Positions 22,232 through 33,251 of a DNA stretch of 64,000 nt are shown in pieces. Below the pieces are notes generated by a model, which was given only the letters and a program-made list of their open reading frames with translations, made no database searches and was not told where the DNA came from. A program made the position numbers and the translations under genes. Position 1 is the stretch's first letter. Each line of letters starts with the position of its first letter. Origin of the DNA: Stenotrophomonas nitritireducens (GTDB lineage: Bacteria > Pseudomonadota > Gammaproteobacteria > Xanthomonadales > Xanthomonadaceae); the NCBI RefSeq assembly GCF_001431425.1, contig NZ_LDJG01000012.1, positions 27,643 through 91,642 on the forward strand, in the 5' to 3' direction.

Positions 22232-24045
22232 TCCGCTGGGGGCAGGACCGACAGGACTTCCTCGATTGTAGTCAGCCCCTGCGCCACCTTTTCAAGCCCG
22301 GTGCGGCGCAGCGTGCGTAGTCCCCCGGCGCGCGCTGCGCGGCTGAAACCGGCCAGGTCCATGTCACGCGCGATCAGTGCGCGCAGCCGCGGACCCAATG
22401 GCAGCAGCTCATACAGGCCGATCCGGCCCATGTAGCCGGTGCGCCGGCACTCCAGGCAGCCGACCGGCGCACAGGCGTGGATGGCATCAGGTAATGCCTC
22501 ATCGCCATCACGCAGCGGCGCCCAGTCGGCGTCGTCGAGCACGTCGGCGCGCTTGCAGTGCGGGCACAGGGTGCGCACCAGGCGCTGCGCCAGCACGCCG
22601 TTGACGGTGGAGGCGATCAGGTAGTGCGGGATGCCCAGGTCGAGCAGGCGGGTGATGGCCGAGGGCGCGTCGTTGGTATGCAGGGTGGACAGCACCAGGT
22701 GGCCGGTCAGCGAGGCCTGCACCGCCATGTGCGCGGTCTCCAGGTCACGGATCTCGCCGATCATGATGATGTCCGGATCCTGGCGCAGCAGGGTGCGCAC
22801 GCCGCTGGCGAAGTCCAGGTCGATGTTGGTCTGGACCTGCATCTGGTTGAACTCCGGCGCGATCATCTCGATCGGGTCCTCCACCGTGCACACGTTCACG
22901 TCCGGCGTGGCCAGCCGCTTGAGCGTGGAGTACAGGGTGGTGGTCTTGCCCGAGCCGGTGGGGCCGGTGACCAGCACGATGCCGTGCGGGCGGGCGACCA
23001 GTTCGTTCCAGCCGGCCGCCTCCTCCGGGCTGAAGCCCAGCTGCTCGATGCTCCTGAACGCCGCGTCCGGGTCGAAGATGCGCATCACGCACTTCTCGCC
23101 GAACGCGGTGGGCATGGTCGACAGGCGCATCTCGACCTCGCGACCGCCCGGCGAACGGGTCTTGATGCGGCCGTCCTGCGGCCGCCGGCGTTCGGCCAGG
23201 TCCATGCGCCCGAGCACCTTGATGCGGCTGACCACGGCGGTCATCACCGTCGGTGGAAGCTCGAACACCTTGTGCAGCACGCCGTCGATGCGGAACCGCA
23301 CCCGGCCCATGTCGCGGCGCGGCTCCAGGTGGATGTCGCTGGCGCGCTGCTCGTAGGCGTACTGCAGCAGCCAGTCGACGATGCTGACCACGTGGTGGTC
23401 GTCGGCGTTGACGTCGCCGGCGCGGCCCAGTTCCACCAACTGCTCGAAGCTGGGCAGGCTGCCGCCGCCGTCGCCGCGCGCGTCGCCGCGGGCATTGCGC
23501 ACCGAGCGGGTGACACCGAAGAACTCCATCGAATAGCGGTGCAGGTCCAGCGGGTTGACCAGCACGATCTCGACCCGGCGCCGGGTCAGGTGCTGCAGGT
23601 CGGGTATCCAGTCGCGCGCCATCGGTTCGCTGGTGGCCACCAGCACCCGCTCGGTGTCCATCGCCAGCGGCAGGATGCGGTGGCGCCGCGCATAGGCGTG
23701 CGAGACCACGGAGGTGGCGTTGGCCACGTCCACCCGGGTGGGGTCGATGCGCAGGTGGCCGATCCCGGTGCGGGCGGCCAGCCATTCGGTCAGCCGCTCC
23801 AGCCCCAGCTCGCCGGACGCCGGCGCCGCGGCGGCCAGCTTGAGGTTGGCCAGCAGCACCAGCGGGTGCACCTCGCTGGCGTTGCGCGCGCCCTGCGCGG
23901 AGAAGCGGATGCGTTCCTGGTCGTGCGCGGCCACCAGGCCGTCGCCCAGCAGGGCGGCGGCGATGTTGGAAAACTGCAGTCGGCCGGGGGCGATGGCCAC
24001 CGGCTGCGGCGGGGTCGGAGCGCTCTGCGCGGCCTGCTGTTCCAC
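22228..24045 (-). CDS. GspE/PilB-family secretion or pilus assembly ATPase
   Basis: The 605-residue cytosolic AAA-like hexameric ATPase has an N-terminal MshEN-type domain (about residues 85-190), the linker and N-terminal ATPase part DIHLEPRRDMGRVRFRIDG, the Walker A motif GPTGSGKT at 361-368, an Asp-box (DPDIIMIGEIRD), the His-box GHLVLSTLHTNDA and a zinc-binding tetracysteine (CPHC and CLEC). It drives type II secretion or type IV pilus extension in its relatives. The start is GTG at 24045 with AAGGAG six bases before. No other gsp or pil genes are nearby; instead it is coupled to a glutamine amidotransferase. Confidence 0.92.
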   Translation of the reverse strand: MEQQAAQSAPTPPQPVAIAPGRLQFSNIAAALLGDGLVAAHDQERIRFSAQGARNASEVHPLVLLANLKLAAAAPASGELGLERLTEWLAARTGIGHLRIDPTRVDVANATSVVSHAYARRHRILPLAMDTERVLVATSEPMARDWIPDLQHLTRRRVEIVLVNPLDLHRYSMEFFGVTRSVRNARGDARGDGGGSLPSFEQLVELGRAGDVNADDHHVVSIVDWLLQYAYEQRASDIHLEPRRDMGRVRFRIDGVLHKVFELPPTVMTAVVSRIKVLGRMDLAERRRPQDGRIKTRSPGGREVEMRLSTMPTAFGEKCVMRIFDPDAAFRSIEQLGFSPEEAAGWNELVARPHGIVLVTGPTGSGKTTTLYSTLKRLATPDVNVCTVEDPIEMIAPEFNQMQVQTNIDLDFASGVRTLLRQDPDIIMIGEIRDLETAHMAVQASLTGHLVLSTLHTNDAPSAITRLLDLGIPHYLIASTVNGVLAQRLVRTLCPHCKRADVLDDADWAPLRDGDEALPDAIHACAPVGCLECRRTGYMGRIGLYELLPLGPRLRALIARDMDLAGFSRAARAGGLRTLRRTGLEKVAQGLTTIEEVLSVLPPAE

Positions 24046-24086
24046 CTGAAACTCCTTGCTGGCGCGGCCGCCGCGCGGTCGCTCGC

Positions 24087-24092
24087 TATACT
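24087..24092 (+). promoter_or_regulatory. possible -10 box for glyQS
   Basis: TATACT lies 30 bases before the glyQ ATG in the short 76-bp divergent gap. It is a good -10 match, but no clear -35 box is seen. Confidence 0.4.
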
Positions 24093-24121
24093 AGCGCACC
24101 CATCCGTACGGCCCAGGCAGC

Positions 24122-25029
<908 letters not shown>

Positions 25030-25033
<4 letters not shown>

Positions 25034-27252
25034 GCATGCAGCCGCTGCTGATCGAACTGGGCGTGGAAGAGCTGCCGGTCAAGGCGCTGCCGGGCCTGGC
25101 GCAGGCGTTCTTCGATGGCGTGATCGACGGGCTGGCCAGGCGCGGCATCGCCTTCGAGCGCGACGACGCCAAGCCGCTGTCCACCCCGCGCCGCCTCGCG
25201 GTGCTGCTGCCGGGCGTGGAAACCGAACAGCCCGAGCAGCACTCGGAGGTGTTCGGGCCGTACCTGAACATCGCGCTGGACGCCAACGGCGAACCGACCA
25301 AGGCGCTGCAGGGTTTCGCCGCCAAGGCCGGCATCGACTGGACCGCGCTGGAGCGCACCACCGATGCCAAGGGCGAGCGCTTCGTGCTGCGTTCGGTGAC
25401 CCCGGGCGCGAAGACCGCCACGCTGCTGCCGGAGATCGTGCGCGAGGCCATCGCCGCGATGCCGATCCCCAAGCCGATGCGCTGGGGCGCGCATGAGTAC
25501 GCCTTCGCCCGGCCGGTGCACTGGCTGGTGCTGCTGCACGGCAACGACGTGGTCGACGCCGAACTGCTCGGCCTGAAGTCCGACCGTTTCAGCCGCGGCC
25601 ATCGCTTCATGGCCGACAAGCAGGTGTGGCTGAGCCACCCGTCCGACTACGTCGAATCGCTGAAGGCCGCCAACGTGCTGGTCGACGCCGACGCGCGCCG
25701 CGAGCGCATCGTGCACGAGGTCAACGCCGCCGCCGCGCAGGCCGGCGGCGTGGCGCGCATCACCGACGACAACCTGGAACAGGTGGTCAACCTGGTCGAA
25801 TGGCCGTCGGCGGTGCTGTGCGGTTTCGAGCGCGAATTCCTGGCGGTGCCGCAGGAAGCGCTGATCGAGACGATGGAGATCAACCAGAAGTTCTTCCCGG
25901 TGCTGGATGCCGCGGGCAAGCTGACCGAAAAGTTCATCGGCATCGCCAACATCGAATCGAAGGACGTGGCCGAGGTTTCCAAGGGCTACGAGCGGGTGAT
26001 CCGCCCGCGCTTCTCCGATGCCAAGTTCTTCTTCGACGAGGACCTCAAGCAGGGCCTGGCGGCGATGGGCGACGGACTGAAGACCGTCACCTACCAGGCC
26101 AAGCTCGGCAGCGTGGCCGACAAGGTGGAGCGCGTGAGCGCGCTGGCGCAGGTCATCGCGCCGCAGGTGGGCGCCGACCCGGTGCAGGCCAGGCGTGCCG
26201 CCGAGCTGGCCAAGAACGACCTGCAGTCGCGCATGGTGGGCGAGTTCCCGGAACTGCAGGGCATCGCCGGCCGCCACTACGCCGTGGCCGGCGGCGAGTC
26301 GCCCGCCGTGGCGCTGGCCATCGACGAGGCTTACCAGCCGCGCTTCGCGGCCGACGACATCGCGCTGTCGCCGCTGGGCAAGGTGCTGGCGATCGCCGAG
26401 CGCCTGGACACGCTGGCCGGCGGTTTCGCCGCGGGCCTGAAGCCGACCGGCAACAAGGACCCGTTCGCGCTGCGGCGCAATGCGCTGGGCCTGGCGCGGA
26501 CGGTCATCGAATCCGGGTTTGATCTGGACCTGAAAACCCTGCTTTCCGCTGCGGCATCCCAGGCGTTTCTGGCAGTTGCGTCCGCAAGTCCCAAGGATGC
26601 GGAGAAGCTCAAGGCGCATTTCGGAAATTTGCTGGCCGATGCCTCCGCATCGACCGGCAATGCGTTCGTGCTCGAACAGTTGGGCCGGTTTGTTGCGCAG
26701 CAAGGCCATGATCTGCATGTGTTGGATACGGTGCCGGTGATATCCGAGCTGTACGACTTCATCATCGACCGCCTGAAGGGCTACTACGCCGACAAGGGCG
26801 TACCGGCCACCCACTTCAACGCCGTGGCCGAACTGAAGCCGGCCTCGCTGTACGACTTCGACCGCCGCATCGACGCCATCGGCACCTTCGCCCAGCTGCC
26901 GGAAGCCGAAGCACTGGCTGCCGCCAACAAGCGCATCCGCAACATCCTGCGCAAGGCCGAGGGCGACATCCCGGGCAGCATCGATCCGGCGCTGCTGCGC
27001 GAACCGGCCGAGAGCGAACTGGCCGAAGCGGTGGCCGCGGCCATCGACGACACCGGCGCGGCACTGGCCCAGAAGGACTACGTCAGCGTGCTCGGCCGGC
27101 TCGCCCGCCTGCGTCCGCAGGTCGACGCGTTCTTCGACGGGGTCATGGTCAATGCCGAAGACCCGGCGCTGCGCGGCAACCGCCTCGCCCTGCTGCGCAC
27201 CCTGGGCGACCGCCTGGGCAGCGTCGCCGCCATCGAGCATCTGTCCGGCTGA
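25030..27252 (+). CDS. glyS: glycyl-tRNA synthetase beta subunit with an internal insertion
   Basis: Recognises tRNA-Gly and supports the alpha subunit. The sequence from [18 protein letters not shown] to the C-terminal anticodon-binding region is clearly GlyS. It is 740 residues, about 50 longer than E. coli GlyS (689). The extra length falls around residues 497-575 (26515-26755), just before [18 protein letters not shown]. There the DNA falls to about 58% GC, against about 75% in the 60 bases at 26401, with more TTT, TTG and GTT codons. The frame stays open and flanking motifs are intact, so the protein should be functional. A strong terminator follows. Confidence 0.96.
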
Positions 27253-27282
27253 TCGTTGTCGGCCGGTGCGGTCGCGTTCTGG

Positions 27283-27310
27283 AAGGTCCGCCCCGGCGGA
27301 CCTTCTTTTT
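27283..27310 (+). terminator. intrinsic terminator after glyQS
   Basis: A stem of nine to ten base pairs (aaggtccgcc / ggcggacctt) is followed directly by CTTTTT. This is a standard Rho-independent terminator 30 bases after the glyS stop and the clearest in the window. Confidence 0.88.
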
Positions 27311-27359
27311 GTGCTCTTTACGCTGGTTTCACGCCGGATTTGCCAGCCATGCCGCGATT

Positions 27360-27387
27360 TTGCCGGTCACGTTCGGCCCGGTATGCT
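27360..27387 (+). promoter_or_regulatory. tamA promoter with probable leaderless start
   Basis: TTGCCG (27360-27365), 16 nt, TATGCT (27382-27387). Transcription should begin about seven bases after the -10 box, which is the A of the tamA ATG at 27394. No Shine-Dalgarno sequence precedes that ATG. Confidence 0.6.
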
Positions 27388-27393
27388 GCCCGC

Positions 27394-29178
27394 ATGCTGC
27401 CTGCCCGAATCCTGCGCCCCTTCCTTTCCGTTGCCCTGCTGGCAGCCTTCTCCGCCCATGCCCGCGGCACCATCGAAAAGGTGCAGATCAAGGGCCTGGA
27501 CAAGGGCGACGATGCGGCCATCATCGAGAACATCGAGGTTTCGCTGTCGCTGTACGACACCATCGGCAAGGTGCAGGGCGAATCGCGCCTGGAGTACCTG
27601 CTGTCGCAGGCCGAGCGGCAGACCCGGCAGGCGCTGGAGCCGTTCGGCTACTACAACCCGACCATCACCGTGGAAGCGCCGCGCGAGGGCGATACGGTGC
27701 GGGTGGTGATCCAGGTGGAGAAGGGCGAACCGGTGCGGGTGCGCCATTCGGAGGTGGTCATCACCGGCCCGGCCGCGCGTGACCGCTACCTGCAGCAGGA
27801 CCTGGAGGATTTCGAGCCGCGCGAGGGCGAACCGTTCGACCACAGCACCTACGAGGCCAGCAAGGTCGTCGTCACCCGGCGCCTGTCCGAGCGTGGCTAC
27901 TTCGACTCGGACTTCACCCAGCGCAAGGTCGAGATCACCCGCGCCGAGAACGCGGCCGACATCTTCCTGAGCTGGGACAGCGGCCGCCGCTACAACATGG
28001 GCCGCATCAGCTTCAACCAGGACTATTTCCGCCCGGGGCTGTTCGACCCGCTGGTGTACTGGGAAGAGGGCAGCTACTGGCATGAAGGCAAGCTCGACCG
28101 CCTGCGCGAATCGCTGACCAAGCTGGACTACTTCAGCACCATCGACATCCAGCCGCACCCGGACGATGCCTATGGCGACGGCGAGGTACCGGTGGACGTG
28201 AACCTCACCCTGGCCAAGCGCACCGTCTACACCGCCGGCCTGAGCTACGGCAGTGAAAGCGGGCCGGGTGTGCGCGGCGGCGTGGAACGGCGCTACGTCA
28301 ACAGCCGCGGCCACAAGCTCAACACGCAGCTGGACTATGCGCAGAAGCGCAAGAGCCTGATCACCAGCTACCGGATACCCGCGTTCCGCTGGCTCGACGG
28401 CTGGTACACCTTCGCCGTCAGCGCCTATGACGAGCAGACGCGCTACATCGACATGCGCAACTTCAAGCTCATCGCCAGCCGCAGCGGCGAGATCAACGAG
28501 CACTGGACCGCCATCGCTTCGGTCAACGCGCTGCGCGAGCGCTGGCGCTACAGTTCCGGCGACCAGTTCACCAACGCGGTCTACCAGTACTCGACGCTGG
28601 TATATCCGCAGCTGACCGCCGACTACGTGGACGTGGACGACAAGGCCTTCCCGCGCCGCGGCTTCAGCGGCAATGCCACGCTGCGCGGCGGCATCGAGGG
28701 CGCCGGTTCGGACACCAGCTTCGTCCAGGCCGATGCCACGCTGCGCTGGTACATGCCGCTCGGCGACAGCGACCGCCTGATCCTGCGCGGCCAGGCCGGC
28801 ACCACCTGGACCAGCGACCTGGTGGCGATGCCGCCGAGCCTGCGCTATTTCGCCGGTGGCGACCGCTCGATCCGCGGCTATGCCTGGCGCGAGGTCGGGC
28901 CGCGCACGCCGGCCCCGGACAAGTACGCGCTCGGCGCCAAGCACCTGGTGGTCGGCTCGGCCGAGTACGAGCATTACTTCGGCGGCGGCCCGTGGGGCGC
29001 GGCGGTGTTCGTGGACACCGGCAGCGCCTTCGACAACACCATCGACCTGCATACCGGCGTCGGCTTCGGCGTGCGCTGGAAATCGCCGGTGGGACCGGTG
29101 CGCATCGACATCGCCCATGGCCTGAACCACCCCGATTCGCAGTTCCAGCTGTACCTGAACATCGGAGCCGACCTGTGA
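27394..29178 (+). CDS. tamA: TamA outer-membrane translocation protein (Omp85 family)
   Basis: With TamB it forms the translocation and assembly module, now linked to phospholipid transport and autotransporter assembly. The 594-residue protein has a signal peptide (cleaved near SAHARG), POTRA-type repeats to about residue 250 (RGYFDSDFTQRKVEI is typical), and a 16-strand Omp85 barrel with GGDRSIRGYAWREVGP, the conserved (I)RGY loop motif, and DTGSAFD near the end. The ATG at 27394 is favoured because the signal peptide starts there and the promoter lies directly before it. Its stop overlaps the tamB start. Confidence 0.93.
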   Translation: MLPARILRPFLSVALLAAFSAHARGTIEKVQIKGLDKGDDAAIIENIEVSLSLYDTIGKVQGESRLEYLLSQAERQTRQALEPFGYYNPTITVEAPREGDTVRVVIQVEKGEPVRVRHSEVVITGPAARDRYLQQDLEDFEPREGEPFDHSTYEASKVVVTRRLSERGYFDSDFTQRKVEITRAENAADIFLSWDSGRRYNMGRISFNQDYFRPGLFDPLVYWEEGSYWHEGKLDRLRESLTKLDYFSTIDIQPHPDDAYGDGEVPVDVNLTLAKRTVYTAGLSYGSESGPGVRGGVERRYVNSRGHKLNTQLDYAQKRKSLITSYRIPAFRWLDGWYTFAVSAYDEQTRYIDMRNFKLIASRSGEINEHWTAIASVNALRERWRYSSGDQFTNAVYQYSTLVYPQLTADYVDVDDKAFPRRGFSGNATLRGGIEGAGSDTSFVQADATLRWYMPLGDSDRLILRGQAGTTWTSDLVAMPPSLRYFAGGDRSIRGYAWREVGPRTPAPDKYALGAKHLVVGSAEYEHYFGGGPWGAAVFVDTGSAFDNTIDLHTGVGFGVRWKSPVGPVRIDIAHGLNHPDSQFQLYLNIGADL

Positions 29179-32100
29179 GCCGCCGCCCCGATCCCGCCGC
29201 CTCCGGCGACATGACCCCCGAGGAGCGCGAAGCGCGCATCGCCGAACTGCGCGCGCGGCGCCGGGCGCGGATGCGCACGCTGGCGATCCGCAGCGGCATC
29301 GGCATCGGCGCGCTCGTGGTGCTGGCCGTGCTGGCGCTGTACTGGCTGCTGCAGACCGTGGCCGGGCGCGACGTGCTGCTGGCGCAGGTGGTGGCGCGGT
29401 TGCCGGCCAACTCGTCGCTCACCTGGAGCAAGGCCGAAGGTCCGCTGGCCGGGCCGCTGGTGCTGCACGACCTGGATTTCCGCTACGAGGACATCCACTT
29501 CAGCGCCGCGCAGGCCTATCTGGACCCGGACATCCGTCCGCTGCTGGGGCGCAAGCTGCGCCTGGACCTGTTGCGGATCCGCGACGCGCAGCTGGAACTG
29601 GGGCCGTCGGAAGACAAGCCGTTCGAACTGCCGCGCTGGCCCGACGTGCTGCCGGCCATCGAGCTGCCGCTGGCGCTGCAGGCCGACACCATCGAAATCG
29701 ATGGCCTGCGCATCGTCCAGCAGGACGCGCCGCCGATCGACATCGCCCGCCTCCGCGGCGGCATCGAGGCCGCCGACGGCGAGTTCCGCGCCACCCAGCT
29801 CAAGGTCGCCAGCAACCTGGGCGACTTCCGCATCGACGGCCACTACCTGCCGCGCCGCGATTACCGCACCGACCTCACCGTGCGCGCGTTGATGCCGGCG
29901 CGGCCGGGCCAGCCGCGCGCGCGCCTGGGGCTGGTCGCGCGTGGCGACCTGGCGCACATGGAGGTCGCGCTGGCCGGCCATGCGCCGCAGCCGCTGCAGG
30001 CCAGACTGGTGCTGGACGGCCGCATCGACCCGGTATGGAACGTGTCCGCGCGCAGCGAGGAACTGGACCTCGGCCAGCTCGTGCCCGCGCAGTACCTGGC
30101 GCAGGCGCCCGCGCCGCTGGCGCTGGATTTCACCGCCCGCGGCCGCGGCGGCAACGCGCAGCTGCGCGGCCGCGTGCGCCAGGGCGACCAGGAACTGGTG
30201 CTGGCGCCGTCCAATATCGGCATCGACAACCAGGTGCTGACTGTTTCGCCCTTGGTGGCCGAGGCCTTCGGCGGCAGCGTGCGCCTGCAGGGCAGCGCCG
30301 ATTTCAGCGATGCGCAGAATCCCGGTTTCCGCTTCGCGGTGGTGGCCAACCAGCTGACCTGGACGCCCGCACCCGATCCGGCGGCACCGCACACCGCGCC
30401 GGTGCCGATGCACCTGAAGGAGGCGCGCCTGGGCGTGGCCGGCAACCTCAAGAACTGGGCGGCGATCGGCAAGGCGGACGTCGCCCGCGAGGCGCAGGAC
30501 GCCAGCCTCGATTTCGACGTGCGCGGCAGCGACCAGCAGGCCCGCATCGAGAAGCTCAAGGCGACGACGCCGGGCGGTTCGCTCGATCTCACCGGATCGG
30601 CGGCGTGGGAACCGGTGTTGTCGTGGGACGTGGACGCCCGCTTGGCCAGCTTCGATCCGGGTTATTTCCTGCCGGGCTGGGAAGGCAACCTGTCCGGCAC
30701 GCTGGCCTCCACCGGCAAGCAGCTGCCGCCGCCCGCCGGTACCGACGACCTGCGCGTGGAAGCCACCCTCGACGTACCGCAGCTGCACGGCCGCCTGCGC
30801 GGGCGCAGCGTCGATGCGCGCGCCAAGGTGGCCCTGCAGGGCACCCAGGGCGAGGGCGACGTGCGCCTGGTGCTGGGCGACAGCCATATCGAGGCCAAGG
30901 GCAAGGTCGGCGACCGCCTGGACGTGGACGCGAAGCTGCAGCCGCTGCACCTGTCCGACCTGCTGCCCGGCGCCAGCGGCAGCCTGGCCGGCAGCGTGCA
31001 GGTGCGTGGCACGCCGGCGCAGCCGGACATCAGCGCCGACCTGCGCGGCGACGGCCTGCAATGGGACGACTGGAAGGCGGGGCAGGTCGGCATCACCGGC
31101 CGCCTGCCGTGGCGCGGCGACGACGGCGCGCTGCAGGTGCAGGCCAGCGCGGTGCAGGTGGGCATGCTGCTCGACCGCCTGCGCATCGACGCGCGCGGCA
31201 GCCTGCAGGACCTGCATCTGGACGCGGACGCCCGCAACGACCTTGGCGCGCTGGCGCTGTCCGGCAGCGTGCGCCAGGCCGGGCAGGCGTGGCGCGGCGA
31301 ACTGGCGACGCTGCGGGTGGCGCCGGTCAAGGGCGCGCCGTGGCAGCTGCGGCAACCGGCGGCGTTCGCCGTGCAGGGCAGCAACTTCACCCTCGGCGAT
31401 ACCTGCCTCGGCTCGGAAACCGGTGGTGCGCTGTGCGCCGGTGCGGAGTGGCCGCGCGAAGGCGTGCGCCTGCGTGGCGACGCATTGCCGCTGGCGCTGG
31501 TGCAGCCATGGCTGCCGCCGAACGCCGGCCGGCGCATGTACCTGCGCGGCGAACTCACCCTGGACGGCCAGCTGCGCCCGCGCGGCAAGGCCTGGGAGGG
31601 CAGTTTCAAGGTCGCTTCGGCTGAGGGCGGCATCCGCCTGGGCGACAACGCCCGCGGCGAGCTGATGCGCTACGACCACTTCTCCATCAACGTGGACATG
31701 CAGCCGGGCGGCATCAACGGCTACCTCGGCGTCGGCTTCCAGGGCGACGGCTTCGTCGATGCCCGGGTGCGCACCGGCTGGGAGCCGAACGCGGCATTGA
31801 ACGGCGAGCTGTACCTGAACATGTCGCGGCTGTACTGGATGGAGCTGTTCTCGCCCGACCTGGTGCGGCCCAAGGGACTGGTCGAAGGCCACGTCAGCCT
31901 GCGCGGCACGCTTGCGCAGCCCTCGCTGGGCGGCGAGGCGAAGCTGAGCGATTTCGCCGGCGAGTTCCCTGCGCTCGGCCTGACCCTGAGCGAAGGCAAG
32001 GGCAGCTTCACCGCCCAGCCCGACGGCTCGGCGCGCATCGCCGCGGAGGTGAAGACCGGCGGCGAAGGCGCGCTGAAGGTGCAGGGCGGGCTGTCCTGGT

Positions 32101-33050
32101 TCGGCGACGCGCAGCCGCTGCAGCTGCACATCGGCGGCGACAAGGTGCTGGTCTCCAACACCAGCGAACTGCGCGTGGTGGCCAATCCCGATCTCGACTT
32201 CACCCTGGCTGGCACCGCCATGGAACTACGCGGCAGCGTGCACGTGCCCGAGGCGGCGATCGACCTGGAGCGCCTGGACCGCGGTACCTCGGTATCCGAA
32301 GACGTGGTGGTGCTCGATCCGGTCGATCCGGAGGAGTCGCGCTCCTCGCCGCTGGACATGGATCTGGCGGTCAGCCTCGGCGACAAGGTGAAGATGAGCG
32401 GCTTCGGCCTGAAGGGCGCGCTGACCGGCAAGATGCAGGTGCGCGCGCGTCCGGGCCGCGAAATGACCGCCAACGGCGGGCTGGAGGTCAGCGGCCGCTA
32501 CAAGGCCTACGGCCAGGACCTGACCATCACCCAGGGCCAGCTGCTGTGGAACCACGGCATCGTCTCCGACCCGCGCATCAACATCCGCGCCCAGCGCGGC
32601 ATCGGCGAGGTCACCGCCGGCATCGTCGTCACCGGCCGCGCGCAGCAGCCGCGCGTGGACGTGTGGTCGGATCCGGCGATGTCGCAGTCCGAGGCGCTGT
32701 CCTACCTCGTGCTCGGCCGCAGCCTGAGCATGGCCAGCAGCGACCAGGCGCAGCAGGTCAACGCCGCCTCGGCGGCGCTGTCGGCCGGCAGCGGCCTGCT
32801 CGCCGCGCAGGTCGGCGCCAAGCTCGGCCTGGACGACGCCGGCGTCAGCCAGTCGCGCGCGCTGGGCGGCGCGGTACTCGGCGTGGGCAAGTTCATCACT
32901 CCCAAGCTCTACGTCGGCTACGGCGTATCGCTGATCGGCAGCGGTTCGGTGCTCACGCTGAAATACCTGCTGCGCCGCGGTTTCGACATCGAAGTGGAAT
33001 CCAGCACCGTGGAGAACCGCGGTTCGGTGAACTGGCGCAAGGAAAAGTAG
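29175..33050 (+). CDS. tamB: TamB inner-membrane-anchored translocation protein
   Basis: A long periplasm-spanning protein partner of TamA. It starts with GTG at 29175, overlapping the tamA stop (GTGA), and is 1,291 residues. A short Arg-rich cytosolic N-terminus precedes one transmembrane helix (GALVVLAVLALYWLL, about residues 50-65). Then come long beta-rich stretches rich in phrases such as LRGRVRQGDQELVL and GSLAGSVQVRGTPAQP that form the groove. The C-terminal DUF490 region has the typical YLVLGRSLS, GKFITPKLYVGYGVSL and RRGFDIEVESS. Coupling to tamA matches the usual gene order. Confidence 0.95.
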   Translation: MSRRPDPAASGDMTPEEREARIAELRARRRARMRTLAIRSGIGIGALVVLAVLALYWLLQTVAGRDVLLAQVVARLPANSSLTWSKAEGPLAGPLVLHDLDFRYEDIHFSAAQAYLDPDIRPLLGRKLRLDLLRIRDAQLELGPSEDKPFELPRWPDVLPAIELPLALQADTIEIDGLRIVQQDAPPIDIARLRGGIEAADGEFRATQLKVASNLGDFRIDGHYLPRRDYRTDLTVRALMPARPGQPRARLGLVARGDLAHMEVALAGHAPQPLQARLVLDGRIDPVWNVSARSEELDLGQLVPAQYLAQAPAPLALDFTARGRGGNAQLRGRVRQGDQELVLAPSNIGIDNQVLTVSPLVAEAFGGSVRLQGSADFSDAQNPGFRFAVVANQLTWTPAPDPAAPHTAPVPMHLKEARLGVAGNLKNWAAIGKADVAREAQDASLDFDVRGSDQQARIEKLKATTPGGSLDLTGSAAWEPVLSWDVDARLASFDPGYFLPGWEGNLSGTLASTGKQLPPPAGTDDLRVEATLDVPQLHGRLRGRSVDARAKVALQGTQGEGDVRLVLGDSHIEAKGKVGDRLDVDAKLQPLHLSDLLPGASGSLAGSVQVRGTPAQPDISADLRGDGLQWDDWKAGQVGITGRLPWRGDDGALQVQASAVQVGMLLDRLRIDARGSLQDLHLDADARNDLGALALSGSVRQAGQAWRGELATLRVAPVKGAPWQLRQPAAFAVQGSNFTLGDTCLGSETGGALCAGAEWPREGVRLRGDALPLALVQPWLPPNAGRRMYLRGELTLDGQLRPRGKAWEGSFKVASAEGGIRLGDNARGELMRYDHFSINVDMQPGGINGYLGVGFQGDGFVDARVRTGWEPNAALNGELYLNMSRLYWMELFSPDLVRPKGLVEGHVSLRGTLAQPSLGGEAKLSDFAGEFPALGLTLSEGKGSFTAQPDGSARIAAEVKTGGEGALKVQGGLSWFGDAQPLQLHIGGDKVLVSNTSELRVVANPDLDFTLAGTAMELRGSVHVPEAAIDLERLDRGTSVSEDVVVLDPVDPEESRSSPLDMDLAVSLGDKVKMSGFGLKGALTGKMQVRARPGREMTANGGLEVSGRYKAYGQDLTITQGQLLWNHGIVSDPRINIRAQRGIGEVTAGIVVTGRAQQPRVDVWSDPAMSQSEALSYLVLGRSLSMASSDQAQQVNAASAALSAGSGLLAAQVGAKLGLDDAGVSQSRALGGAVLGVGKFITPKLYVGYGVSLIGSGSVLTLKYLLRRGFDIEVESSTVENRGSVNWRKEK

Positions 33051-33092
33051 CGGGCACGGCGCCGGCGAATCGATCCGGCGAGCGGAAGGTTG

Positions 33093-33114
33093 CCACCGCC
33101 GCCGGGAGCGGTGG
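33093..33114 (+). terminator. hairpin after tamB
   Basis: A perfect 7-bp stem (ccaccgc / gcggtgg) with an 8-nt loop lies 43 bases after tamB. No U-tract follows, so it is a possible terminator only. The remainder of the 201-bp gap to the convergent gene shows nothing I recognise. Confidence 0.4.
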
Positions 33115-33251
33115 TCCGTGCCGGGTCTGGCGCTCCTGCAGGCGCGCTGCCGTGTTGCAGGGCCGCCGCACGCAGCCATGGGCTGGGTGCAGCAGGATCG
33201 TGGACATGCTTTTGCGGAGCGGGCATGCCCCGTCGCGCACCCGGTCGCGGC

